A stretch of DNA of 64,000 bases, taken from the NCBI GenBank assembly GCA_027625915.1, contig JANTQA010000023.1, positions 14,880,001-14,944,000 on the forward strand. Reading direction: 5' to 3'. Below the pieces are notes generated by a model. That model saw nothing but the letters and a program-made list of their open reading frames with translations. It was not told where the DNA came from and ran no database searches. Position numbers and translations under genes: made by a program. Origin of the DNA: Anaeramoeba flamelloides (Eukaryota; Metamonada; Anaeramoebidae). Shown here piece by piece: positions 13,401-26,039 of the stretch; the first letter of the stretch is position 1; each line of letters opens with the position of its first letter.

Positions 13401-16400
13401 TAATAATTCTAAAAAAAAATTCGATTGAATCTAAACGAGTTACTAATTCCAAAACTAATATGAAAACAAAAAAACAAAAAGATGAAAAAATGATACAACT
13501 ATTTGAAAAAATCAAAATTATTTTCGAATTGAATGAAAGTGTGATATTTTTATAATTTTAACTATTTTAAGTGATTAACTTCACCCAATGGATATTATTC
13601 TAAACTCTGTTTCAGTCAAAGGGGCCCAACGTTTTTTTCAAATATCAATTATATAAAATAATTGACCTTTGAAGAACAAATAAGAAATAAACAGAATAAT
13701 ACACCTCAAAGAAATGTTGATACATGTCTGAAAGAATATTAATAAATCAATAGCTTTTCTTAAAAATTTCAAAACTCAAATTCTTAGGGCCCTATTGAGA
13801 AAAACAAGGATGTTTGTTTTGAACTTCTACTGGTATTTGAATAATAAATATAAAACATTTTTCACTTCATTTTCCATACTTTTCTTTTAGAAATTAAGCC
13901 CTCAAACAAAGTTTGTTGGTATTTGTGGTCTCTATTTGAAAAAGGAAATGAAAATGAAGTGAAAATTTTTCACATTTATTCAACAAATATCAAGATCAAA
14001 GATCAAATTGAATTCCAATAGAAATCAATATCATTTCTCAACAATCTTTACATGGTTTCAATGACATTAGAATAACAAGTTTTGACCAAGTGACTATTGA
14101 TCTTGCAATAAAAAATTTTTTGCAAATGAATGACGTTTTTAAAAAAAAAATCGAAAAAAAAAAACAAAAATGTGTAGAAATGTGAAAAAATGATTTCAAT
14201 TTTAAAAATTTCCAAAATAAAATTTTTCTTCTAATATCTATGCAAACCCTTTAAACACGTGTATTATACCATTACAACTGGGCCCCTTTGACTGAAAAAT
14301 AGTTTATAATTAAAGTATATTATAATTGATTCTCAATTGATATTAGTGATCTAAGGTTCAAATGACTCTAAAAAAATCTCTTATAAATATAATTATTCAC
14401 AATAAATTATTGGATTTTTTAACAAAGGATCCCAATTAGAAATTATTATTTTTGGGATTTTTTTAAAATTCTTTTCCAAATATAAAGATTAAAACCCAAA
14501 ATAATAGTCTTTCAGTGTTTAAAAAATAATATTTAGAACCTCCAAAAGTAACTATTTTTGCAATTACGTAATTTCGGGATTTATTTAATTATTAAAATAA
14601 CAAACCTAAAGGATTATTATTTTATCTTTATTTTTTATGTAACTAAATACAATTCCAAAAATTTAGAGAAACCTAAAATCAAAAATAGAGACAAAACAAT
14701 CCCAATTTTATTGTCTTTTTGGATTTATTGTTAAGAAATAATTGTTGGACACTTGGTATGGTAAAGAGAGAATTTTGAAGTCACTAATTTTTTTTCTCTC
14801 AATTCAAAGAGTGTCTAAAATTGAAACAATCATTAGAAGAATTTTAAACTTAATTTAGTTTTCTTAAAAAAAAAAGGCGAAATAGAATAAAAAATGAAAA
14901 AGTAGGAAAAAAAAAAATTCTAAAATTTATTATATTTTCCCAAATGTAATATTAAACCATGTTTAAGTAACCCAAGTATTAATGTCTTTATATGTAATCA
15001 TTTTTATTCAAACAAAAGAAAAACATATAAAACAAAAATATTAAAATCTGTAATTAAAAAATGATTAAACTAGTGGAACAAATAAAATTGTAAGGGTAAA
15101 TTTGTTAAAATTTCACAAAGAAATATTGATCCATTAAATGATTAAATACCATCAACTAATTATATGTGATTTTTCTATTTAAAAAACTCAACATTAACCA
15201 AGGATCAATCTTTGAAAAAAATTTTTTCGATCAAATGAAACAGATTACTTAACTAAAAAAAGGAAAAGTAAAAAAAACAAAAAATACAAAAAATGTTCAA
15301 AATAGTTTTTAAATCTAAATTATTACCAAATTGAATGTAAAATGTGGTATTGCTATTATTTTAACAGTTTTAACCATGTCCCAACATTTTGGAATTAATT
15401 TTAGCGCTATCTTCAATAAATTTACAATATGTGAAAATAATTTGTCAAAATAATCTTAAAATAAAATTACAAATTTAAAAAAAAAAATTGAAATTTTTTA
15501 AGAAACCAATATAAATCCCAAGAAAAATTTAAGAAAGATATTTTTCAACTTTGAAGTCCGAATATTTATGTTCCAACCTTTAAATTTGCGGAGAAATGCA
15601 GACGAATTTTTCAGAAATCCGTTGGGTTTTTTTCATTAATATAATCTATCTTTTTTAGTTCTATTTTACTAATCGAATTTTTCGAGACATTTGAACCATG
15701 GAAAACTAATATTATTTACCTTCAATGGCGAAATACTCTAATTTTATACTTTCACGTGGTTTGACACTTATCCCTTAACTATGTTAAAAATTTTGAATTT
15801 TAGTTTATTGTGAAAAAAATTTATTTATTTTGCTGAGAATTGTTTTATAATATTTTGAATTCATATATTTCTCATCTTGAAGATCACAATCAAAAAATAT
15901 CATTCAAAAACAAGAAATAATTGAAAAAAATTATTTTTTGACAAGAAATTCTTCTAAAAAATATTGAATAATACTGATAAATTCAAATAAATTGAATAAA
16001 ATTTTTAGTTCAATTTCCATTTTTGTAATCAATTAACTCCAACCAATAAAACAACTCAAGAGAACGAATCTTTTGAAAGTAAAACCAATTTTACAATTTT
16101 TCTTCACATTTAAATGTATAGAGCACTTTTATCAAAGCTTGTGTAAAAAAATTTGTAAAATGGAAAATGAAGTGAAAATTTTCAGATATTTATTTGAATT
16201 TATCAGTAATTTTTTTAATTATAATATTTCACTAAAAAAATTTTTTTGTGTCTTCAATTTTTAATATATGTTATACTAAAAATTTTAAATGCTTCTTATG
16301 TATATTTACATTATAATATTTAATTAATTAAAAAGAAATCATGAAACCAGAGAACTTTCCAAATTTTTTAATTTCAAAAGTGAAGTTCTTTTAAAGTATG

Positions 16401-17683
16401 ATGAAGAAATCTATGATTCATTAATGAAAACATGCGAATGTTTACCACTTGCGGCAATTGTCGATAATCAATTTTTTTGTGTTCATGCAGGAATTTCACC
16501 ACATTTATCTGATGTCGAGATGATCAATAAGATCAATCGGTTTAAAGATCCGCCATTAAAGGGGCTTCTCACGGATCTCCTATGGTCTGATCCATTTTCT
16601 AATTATAATTTAAGTGAAGGGTGTGATCAAAAGTTTATCTTTAATACTATGCGGAGGTGTTCGTTTCAATATTCGTATGATGCTGTAATAGATTTTCTAA
16701 TTGAAAATGATTTAACTTGTGTAATTAGGGCACATGAAGCCCAAAACGAAGGATACCAAATGTATAAAAAATGGGAAGAAACAAATTTGCCATCATTGAT
16801 AACAATTTTTTCCGCACCAAATTATTCAGATATGGGAAACAAAGGAGCAGTTTTGCAATATAAAGATTGCTCAGTAACAATAAAGGAATTTAAAAAGGTA
16901 AATGAACCATACTCGTTGCCTGATTTAATTGATGTATTTACCTGGTCTATTCCTTTCATCACTGAAAAAATTCTTGCGATGTGGTCAACAATTAAGGATT
17001 TAAAAGATGAAGAATTTTTATTTACAATTAAGATCAAAGAACAGCCAGAAACTAAAAAGGAAATCCGTCCAAAATTACAAAATAATAAAGTTTCTAGCAG
17101 GGATTTCTTAAATCGAAAAAGAAATATTAATATTAAAAATAAGGTACTTGTTACTGGGAAATTAATTTCTGCACTTTTTTTACTTCGAAAAGAACAGCAA
17201 CTGAAGATCAAGAAAACAATTAACACCCCCACAAGCTCTAAACTTTTAAGATCTAGAACTTTTAATATCGTCACAAACACAGAAACAAATTTTACAACTT
17301 CAGAACAAATTAAATTCATAAAGCCTACTATTCCAAAATTTTATCGTTCAATTTCTCATGAAAGCCAAAAATTTCAACAACAACTTTTAAAAGGATATCG
17401 TAAAATTTGGTTAGAAACAAATAAAAATCATTCTTTATTCCAACCAAAGGCCGTTTATAATTTTAATGACAACCAAAAAATTCAACAGCTTGATAATAAG
17501 GAAATTCAATTATTGAAAAAAATTAACAATAGAAAAATCAATATAAAAAGTTTCTCTCCTCCGAAAAGAACAGACATGGCAAATGATATTATTGAAATAA
17601 TGAAATTAAATAAAGTCGATAAAAATTCTCCTAAAAAATCTTCAAAATTGAAAAAAGCCCAAACTCAAAAAAATAAAAAATAG
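6871..17683 (+). CDS. CNA: Calcineurin A-like Ser/Thr phosphatase (PP2B catalytic subunit), split by a giant intron
   Basis: Exons 6871-7579 and 16335-17683 give about 685 residues. The protein is a metal-dependent Ser/Thr phosphatase of the PPP family, expected to act on phosphoproteins under Ca2+/calmodulin control. Visible motifs: GDLHGQ (near residue 176), GDYIDRG (205), RGNHE (236-240, formed across the splice), VHAGISP (285), IRAHEAQ (366) and SAPNYSD (396). The stretch DVFTWSIPFITEK (about 430-445) matches the calcineurin B-binding helix and separates this protein from PP1/PP2A. The N-terminal 120 residues are a Ser-rich, acidic, low-complexity extension. The C-terminal 230 residues are Lys/Asn-rich, with no calmodulin-binding or autoinhibitory segment that I recognise. 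The start is the first ATG of the frame (MSRAKSF). The splice inside RGNHE does not fit GT-AG (see findings), so activity is not certain. Confidence 0.9.
8248..8748 (-). repeat. Family M element, copy M1
   Basis: Its left end is CAGTCAAAGGGGCCCAG. About 500 bases long, it matches copy M2 (13613-14294) in the opposite orientation along its length; the shared blocks include the GACCTTTGAAGAACAAA region. The right end has decayed (ends near TTTGACAG). Confidence 0.75.
8760..10345 (+). repeat. Dispersed repeat K, copy K1 (interrupted by B1)
   Basis: About 1 kb of repeat sequence, homologous at intervals to 29850-30745. Shared blocks include TTTATTAAATTTCTTGAAA, AGTATAAATAATGAAC and TGGGATTATTAC. 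It is interrupted at 9471-10051 by a family B element, after which the K similarity resumes (AATAATTCATTTC, AGTTTGGTT). Class unknown, ends not defined. Confidence 0.55.
9471..10051 (+). repeat. Family B MITE, copy B1, nested in K1
   Basis: It starts TTTCAAAAATTGTGACTCAA and ends near ATGTGAGTCAACATTTTTAA; these ends are imperfect inverted repeats of about 22 bases. Other copies: 25390, 28078 and 59410. The interior has an A/G-rich AAAGAAAAAG tract near its 3' side. Confidence 0.7.
10346..13064. other. Intronic A/T-rich stretch, nothing recognised
   Basis: Part of the giant intron. Short ORFs at 11221 and 11732 read through poly-A/T tracts and show no protein-like composition. A run of about 26 T lies near 10451-10476. 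Confidence 0.5.
13065..13575 (+). repeat. Family A MITE, degenerate copy A2
   Basis: It follows the A consensus from TTCAAATTTTTAACATACCA to TAATTTTAACTATTTTAAGTG, with many substitutions. It lies just before element M2. Confidence 0.65.
13613..14294 (+). repeat. Family M element, complete copy M2 with 16-base terminal inverted repeats
   Basis: Left end CAGTCAAAGGGGCCCA, right end TGGGCCCCTTTGACTG: perfect inverted repeats that extend three more bases outward (TTT/AAA). It is 682 bases long with no ORF. The G+C-rich ends stand out sharply from the background. Probably a non-autonomous DNA transposon; the superfamily is not assigned because no clear target duplication is seen. Confidence 0.85.
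15010..15404 (+). repeat. Family A MITE, partial copy A3
   Basis: It matches the distal two thirds of family A and ends at AACATTTTGGAATTAATTTTAG. A separate piece of the A terminus occurs at 15775-15806 (AAAATTTTGAATTTTAGTTTA). Confidence 0.6.
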
Positions 17684-17706
17684 TAAAAATTCTTTTCATT
17701 AAAATC

Positions 17707-17828
17707 GTTTTAAATAAAAGTGTGATCAAAAATTTTTTTAAAAAGACCTGAAAATTGGTCTATTGAAGTTTGTTCAACTGTTTTATAGATATTTATGAAA
17801 GCTTTTTTATCACACTTTTATTTAAAAT
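17707..17828. repeat. Small hairpin element in the calcineurin 3' flank
   Basis: Left arm TAAATAAAAGTGTGATCAAA and right arm TTTATCACACTTTTATTTAA enclose about 70 bases. It starts 24 bases after the TAG stop, so it probably lies in the 3' UTR of the transcript. Either a tiny MITE or an RNA hairpin. Confidence 0.65.
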
Positions 17829-19448
17829 AACTCAATCTAAAAAATCCCAATTTAAATCCAAGAAAAATAAAAATAAAAATAAAAAGTTTTACAAGACAAA
17901 ACATTCATAAAATGTGTTAAATAAATAAAAAAATTTGTTCTTATTTTTTTTTTTGTTTTTAAACAATATTTTTATTTTTTGTTCAAATAGGAAAGATTAA
18001 TTTTTTTTTCTACAAAATCTTTTTTTTGATCAAATTTTTTTTTTCTATGTAAAAATATTGTTGAATTAGCCCAAAATTCCATCTACTATTATATTCCGAT
18101 TTAGTTATTTTCACAATATTTTTTAAATTATCAGGAAATTTTAATTATAGCGCTTTTATAGAATATCATGATTTGTGATACTATCTCGATTTTATTCGAT
18201 CTTGAGATTTTTTAAAAATAATCGTCATTTTTTATAGAGATTAACGTGGTTATTGAAACTTAATTGTAAATATACAAAGATATTATCAAATCATATTTTT
18301 TTGTACTATGCTATTTCAACAGTTAAGTTCGTTTTTTTTAGGGTATCCTGAATATTTTCTACACAAACAATAAGATTCCTTTCATCATGGAAAAAAAAAA
18401 ATTTTTTTTTAGAAATAATTAAAAAAAACCTCCATTTCACTTGAAAATGACCAGTGAAATATAAAACTTCGATTATTTTTTTAAGAATAAACCAACCTAC
18501 AATATTTTCGAAATAAGAAATTAATAAACTTCAGATAAGAGTTAATATCCAGATTAGAAATACCTGGACACATAAAAATCAATTAAAGGTATCTCAATAA
18601 AGCTAAAACATTTCATAAAAAAATTGTATACTTTTACATATATTTAAGAAAAATGAACATTAATCTATCTTATTTAAGGAAATATTAAAATAAAAGAAGG
18701 GAAAATTGATAATAGTTTTTTTTTTTTTTTTTACTATTGCTGCAGGCTCTATCCAATTTTTTTAACAAGTATACTGGGACACCTAAAGTAAATGGTGCGG
18801 TGCTGAAAATAATTTTTAGCAACTTTGCAAAAAATTAGAATTTTTATTTGAGAACCTTTTCATGGAGAATTTCGGTTTGGATTGGAATCAAATTAATTAC
18901 AGAGAATAGTGAAAAATTTTGAAAAAAAAAATCCAAAATTTTTAATTTGAAAACAATCTCTTCACATAACATTCTTTTCAGTCAACAAATCAGATGCTGG
19001 TATAAAAGTAAACTGCTCAGATCATAAAATATACTAAGTCCTTAAAAAATAACTACGAAAAATAGATTGCAAACAAAAAATTGAAAGGAGAAATAGCTTT
19101 ATTCACTTTTTAAATTTTTTCTAGCTTTTGAAGTTCTTTGTGATACAATTGTTAATGATTTTTCATCTCTCTTCTTCAAAAATAACTTTTTTTTCAGTTA
19201 ATATTTCAGTAAGCCTTCTTAACTTTTTAATAATGTTAAACAATTCCAAAAAATCTTGCGATCTTCATTTTTTTTTTGGGTCTTGAAGCAATAAAAAATT
19301 ACGAACGAAATTATTTCTTTTAATAAAAGACAGGGTTTGTCTATGTTTGGAAAATTGTACTTTAAGAGACCACCATTTTGAATGCCCAAATAAATAACTT
19401 GAAAAAATAATTTCTCTCATTATTTCTAATCATTTTTTTTAATTTATA
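17829..19448. other. Intergenic stretch, no gene seen
   Basis: A/T-rich, between the calcineurin gene and the 7TM gene in the same direction. No recognisable exon. Confidence 0.5.
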
Positions 19449-19579
19449 ATGAAGTGGGATTTGCTATTTGGAATTATAATTTTAGGACTAATTTTCTTAT
19501 GGACAATTGTATTCATTTCAATTTAAATTCTTTTTCTTCATTCGACCATGAGTTAAAAACAAAATAGAACTTTACTTAA

Positions 19580-19613
<34 letters not shown>

Positions 19614-22600
19614 CTGATTATTTCAAAATGTTAGTACCAACTCTTGAAATCCATCAAGTATAGAAAAGAGAAATCGTTTACAAGCATCCAATTCTTGTTT
19701 CATGTCCTTACATTATTTTATTGTATTGCACGTATTTTTTGGTTATCGCTTCAACAAAGGAAAAATAACTGGGTTGTATTTCAGTTTTCCATAAACCGTT
19801 TTGCAATCTTGAGTTTTTTCACTTCGTTTACCTTGCTTGTGTTTTTTTGGTAAGTTGTTTCTTTTCAGATTTAATGTTGAATTCATCCAAATTTGTTGTT
19901 TTTATTGTTTTTTTAATTGATCCTCAATTTTGGAAATCTTTACCTAATATTTTTTTCTAAAAAAAAACGTTTCACAAACCAATGCAGGGCGCAAATTTAT
20001 CATAATTTGCTTTCAAAGATGTCTTCTTTAAAAACTGTACACGTTGTACTCAATAGCTTGCTATACATTTATACTATTATATGCATAATATTATTCGGAA
20101 CTGGTGTTGAGAAAGATACAGACAACAACCCTTTTTATGATGTTAATGTTTTGATCATTGCAGGAGTGTCTGTCTGTACGTCACTTGCATTTTTTGTGTA
20201 TGGGTTTTTATTAATGAGGAAATATGGGGTAAGACAATTTTTATTTTTATTTTTTTTCTTTTTTCTTTTTATTGATCGATTTGCTTGCGATCTCTTTTGT
20301 TTTTCACAACAAAAATTTGTTAGTGGTTGTATTTGACAAAAGAAAACAAGTGTTTAGTGGCCTTCTTTCTTGAATTCTGTAGGCTCAGGAATAATTCAAA
20401 AATAATTTCTTGAGGTGATTATCCATTTCGAATCAGATTGGAATTTTTGCTACTCCCGAATTTGAAATGGGACAAAACATGCTTTTCCTTTTCTTTTTAT
20501 TCACAAGAACGTTTAACACTTCAAAATTTAACCGAAAGCCAATCTGTTGTTTTCAAATGAAAAAAATTTAATTACTTATCCAAGGTTTGATAAGAAAGAT
20601 CAAAATATTGGATTCCGAATCAAATCGATTTGTGGATGAAATAATTCTTTGTTTTTTCTTTGCATTGTAATAAAATAATTCTTTGGGTTGAGTAAATTAA
20701 AAATGTCCCTTTGTTAATTGGAAACACGACAAATAGATTTCAACACGATAAAACGGATTTATGCAATGAACACTGAGACAACTAATTTATCAGTATTCAA
20801 TTAGTCAAGCTTTTTAAAAAAGTTTTGAGAACACACCTTAGTACAATCGATCTTCATCAATTAAACCATTTTCAGTTCATTACTAAAAAATTTTTTTAGT
20901 CATACTTTTTTAAAATGACTTTATTAAATGAGTTAAGGGACTAGTTTCTATTTTTTTTTTTTTTTGAACAATTTCTAAATAAGGATTCCTTATCTTGAAA
21001 TAAGTTTAATAAAAAAATAAACAGGGTTTTTCAAATCTAAGTAATTGGCAAAAAATTTTCTCAATCTCTATTAAATTTAAGTTAAATAATTTAATAGAGA
21101 TTAGTCCCTTAAACTTTTTTGGATAATTTGCTAATCAAGTATAAAAAACTCAAGATGAAGATTTTAAAATAAATTATCTTTTGGACAAATTTGATAAATT
21201 TCATAACCTATATTTGAAAAAAGGGTGCAAATCTATGCCCAATTTCTCAGTAATTCAATTACAATTTATTTCTTTGAAAATAATGATAAACAATTTATAT
21301 TAACTGTTAAAAAGTGGTTTTTCCACAATAAAAACGGAATCAAAAAATTAACAATTTTTTTTGTATAAAAATGTTAAGAAACAAAAATGAAGACATTAAC
21401 GTCAAATATTTTATTCCATTTCAGGATATATGTTCCAAACGAATTCTTCAGATACATTACAAATGCTATCCTTTAGTTTTGGTTAATGTTCAGACGATCT
21501 TTTAACCTAAGATTGAAATAAATTATTTTTGGAAAAAAATGTGGTTTTTCACGTTTTTAAACCCCAATTCAAAATTTTTAACACACCAAAATTCAATTTT
21601 TGAAAAAAAATCTTATTTAACAAATTCCAGAAGAAATACCAAATTAGAACCATTTACTAATTGGAATGTTAACAATTGTTTATAAATTACAATACTCACA
21701 AAACAAAAAATAAATAATTTATCAATATTAATAAATTATCAATGTGTTAAAAATTTTGGAGAGAGCAAAACAAAAAATGCATAGCAAAATTTGTAAAAAT
21801 TCTATTAGGAATATTGATCAATCAAAAGTTTAGATACCATTGACTAATTTTATTTGAGTTCTTCTATTTTGGAAAGGTCCAGAATTAAAATAATACCAAT
21901 TTTTCGAAAAAAATTTTGATTGAACAAAACAAGTTACATAATTTAAAAAATGAAATGAAAACAAAAAACTAAAAAGATGAAAAAATGAATTTAATATTTT
22001 CTAATTTTTCAAAAATCAAAATTATTTCCAATTTGAATGAAATTGTATTATTGTGATTGTTTGTACCGTTTTAACTGTGTGAAAAATTTTGAATTTTAGT
22101 TTATTTTTTGTTCTACTTTAAAACCTCGCCTAATAAACCTTTAAAATACACCTAAGAAGATATTTATTCAATTAGTTTTTTATTTTGGCAAGTTATTGGC
22201 ACTTTTGTACTAATGCCTCCATAAAATTTAATAATTTCCCCAGGAACCAATACAACTCTTCATTTTACTTTTGTAGTAAGTGGGTATTTACAATAGAACA
22301 AAAACTAAAAACGAAAAAAAACACATTTTTTTTTCAAAAATGATTTATTTCAATCTTTGTATAAAAGACCTTCTGAGCATTAACCAAAAAGAAAGAATAT
22401 TATTTGTAGTGTATCTGATGAATTCATTTGGAACGCTCATCCACCCCCGCTTAAGATTCAAATGAAAAGCTATTTCGACACTATATAATAAAAATTAATT
22501 TTCTCATAAAAAAATCCATTTTGGAAATAGACAGTAAATTTTACACAATTTTTAGTCTTCAGATTAGAAAAAAAAATCTAAAATGTCAATGCAACTGTTT

Positions 22601-25600
22601 TAAAAAAAAGTGAGGACTCCAAGTAGAAAAAAGTAGCCTGGAAACCGATTAAAATAGTGAAACAGATGGTTTGAGCAACGACTTATAAAGCTTTGAGTTA
22701 GCACTTTTTTAATAGAGCAGTATTTATACTAAAAATTTCTTTACCAATTTTTTTAATTATTGTTAATTTACAAAAAACCAAATTTTAAACATGTGCTAGA
22801 ATAAAATTAATTTTTAGAAAATATAAATGTCATTATTTGTGCGAAGTTGAGAAAATAAGCAATATATTTTTCTTGATAGGGTGAATGTATATCATCCTAA
22901 AAGGAAAATATTTTGCTTTTCTCGAAACAATGAGTCAAATTGCGTGAGTTATTATTTGTTGAAATGTAAGGATCTTCAATGAAAAAAAATTGAATAAAAA
23001 AAAAGTAGAAAAATTCTTAAAAGTTTTTTTATTCAATTTTTTTTTAGATCATGAAAACTAGACGAATTTTTAAATTCTAATAAAAGTATTAAAAGTAATT
23101 ACTCTAAACAAAAAAATTAACTGTTTCTAAATTACAACATTTTTAAAAAGTTATTTTCTTCACCCTATATAAACACTCAAAATGAATGGCACTAGCCAAT
23201 AACAACACCATTTGAATTCTATTTTTTTTAATAAAAAAACATAGCTCGTTAATTTAGATCTCGAGAAAATTCACATTTCTTCTATCCATCTATCTCTTCA
23301 GTTTTTCATATTTAGAGACTAATCGAAAAACTCAACCATTTGTTTCTCAAAAAAACAAAAAAAAAAAAAAGAGAAAAAACGAATAATACTCATAATCAGT
23401 GAGGTATTATCTAACAATGATTTTTTTTCTGGATATGACAAATATAAATATTCCTAGAAATTAGGTTATTTTTTATCATTTTTTTTTAGCTTAGCTTTCA
23501 AAATAATAATAACAACAGATATTGAAACTTTAAAACCAAAATACCATTATTACTCTATTTGTGAAAAGAATCAATGTAAACCAGAATTGAGAGTCGAACC
23601 TTAAATTTTTTGATCTTTTGGACTTGTTTTAAAAAAATTTTTGCTTTTTTTAAATTTGTGGTTTTGATCAAGAAATGTGTTTATGGGAATGCTTGAAATT
23701 TATCAGAGAATAAATCAATAAAATAGACATGATAATGCTTTGCATTTTAAACAAATCTTTTCTTTTTGAAGACCAAAACAAAAAGATCACCTTTCAAGAG
23801 AAACTAGCTGAAATCAATACAGTCAGTTCCACTTTTAAAACACAAACTTTGAATGAAATTTAAGGCACAAAAAATATCTTAAATTAAGGCACAAAATTCA
23901 AATTTTAGTAAAATAATTTGTAAAAAAAAAAAATTCCAAAACGTGTGCCTTAATTTGACATTTTTATTGTACCTTAAATACTGTTAAAAGTTTGTGTTTT
24001 AAAAGTGGAACTGATTGTAATGAAAAAAAAATTCAGCCAAAGTATATTTTGGAAGGTTTTTTTGTTCTTTTTTCTTCTTAATTTGAATGAATCCAAACAA
24101 GTCATTACCTCGGATTTCTCAGTACCATTACTATTTATTATTATTTAACAAAACATTTTCTTTTACAAATTTGTTTTCAAATTTTTTTTTTCAAATATTT
24201 TTACAAAAAAAAGTCAAAATAAAGAATACTATTTCCAAAGATTGAAGTAAAAAGTTTGAATTATCTAAATCAAAAAACAACTACAAAAGATTCAATGCAA
24301 AGAAAAAGAAAATATGTAAAAAAATTTCAAGCATGATTCAGAATCATTTTGTGTTTTCAATTTAATGGAAAATAAATAATTTTAAAAATCAAACAAATGT
24401 ACCCAATAAATCTTTATTTCTAAAAAAAAATTCAAAAATATATCCTATTTTCTGAACCAAAACTAGAATTAGAAGAATTAAATGAAAATAGGATTTTTAT
24501 AATTCATTTTGAAAATTCTTTAGAAATAAAAACTAATTTATTAATCAAAAATTTTCCAAACAAAAGTTTTTCTATTCAAGAATTAATAATAAAAACAAAT
24601 TATTAAAGAAGTAATTGTATCAAATGTTTCCAGATAGAGCTTGAAATTAATGATTTATATTTTTATTTTTTCTTGATCAATTTTTCTTCATTTTTTTTGA
24701 TTTCCATTTTTTAATCGGTATGCAAATATATTATACTAGGATATCTGACACTCTCCTATTTATTAAAATATTAATGTATTTGGTTAAAGAAATGATTTGA
24801 ATAATTCAGTTTCATATAAACTGTGCAACTCAAAATTGGTAAAATGTACTTACTCCCTTAAAGAATAACAATAATACAATTTCATTCAATTTAGAAATAA
24901 TTCAGAATTTACACCATAAAAAATGAAAATCATTTTCTCATCTTTTAGTTTTTCTTTCATTTCCTTTTTTCCAGTACGTAACTTGTTTCGTTCGATCTGG
25001 AATTTTTTTTCGCTTAGCAGATAGAAGATTAGTATTGCATTTACTAAATTGAAAAATAACATACAATTGGTAGATGCTATTCAACCGTTTGATACATCAA
25101 TAATGATTGATGAAATTTCAACAAATTTACCAATGTATTTTTTTGTTCTGTTCGTTTCATCGTTCTGATTACAAAGATTTTGATTGTTTGAACACATAGA
25201 ATTTTTATTTTTTCGTTTTATTTTTTTATTTTTTCTTTTATTTGTATAAAAATGGTTAAATATAAAAACATTAATACTTGGGCAACTTAAATGTAATTTA
25301 ATATTAAGTTTTGAAAAACACAATAAATTGTGAGGTTTTTTGACTATTTTTGATTTTGGGTGTGTCTAACTTTTTGGAATGATGGTTTCTATTTCAAAAA
25401 TTGTGGCTCACCTGAAATAATAAATTGAAAAAAAATTTATATACAAGTATTCAATAACAACCAATTATAAAATGCTTATAATAATTCACTTTTTAATTAT
25501 TCTAACACTACAACCCTAATATTCTAGAAATACAAAAAAAATAAATTTAAAACCTAAAAAAAAGTGAGTTCCAATTTTTCAAAAGAGAATTACGTATTTT

Positions 25601-26008
25601 TTATTACTGAACTTTCACTGAAAAAAAGGTTAACAAAAAGATTTTTTTGCAAATAAATATATTTGCTTTAAAAAAGACATTACATAGTCGAAATTTTCTT
25701 AATGTTTATCGGAATTCTCATAAATATTTTTCTTTTTACCAACTTTATGATCTTTTGCGAAAAAAACGAAAAAGAAAAAGTAAAATAAAAAGAAAAAGAT
25801 GAAGAGAAACAAACAATAAGCAGAAAAGGAAAAAAAGAATAATTAAAACAAAAATTTGAAAAAGCAAACTAAAATTAAAAAAAATTAGAAAAAATTGATT
25901 TTGATCTTATTTTGAACTTATTGTTTTGATAAGAATATTGAATAAACCCTCAAAACCACTTCCAATAACATTATAATGTGAGTCAACATTTTTAGAAAAT
26001 AGTTTATA

Positions 26009-26039
<31 letters not shown>

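Larger units (their letters stand above)
7580..16334 (+). other. 8.75 kb intron of the calcineurin A gene
   Basis: It starts at G|GTAAGAG after AGA G of the RGNHE motif. Exon 2 resumes at GA AAT CAT GAA. It holds elements M1, K1 with B1 nested inside, A2, M2, A3 and an A end fragment, and no exon that I could find. Confidence 0.8.

Noticed and set aside
22280-22465. 61-codon ORF
   Set aside because: Falls in repeat F1 and is not kept open in F2.
25081-25323. 80-codon minus-strand ORF
   Set aside because: Lies in the inverted family A copy; not preserved in other copies.
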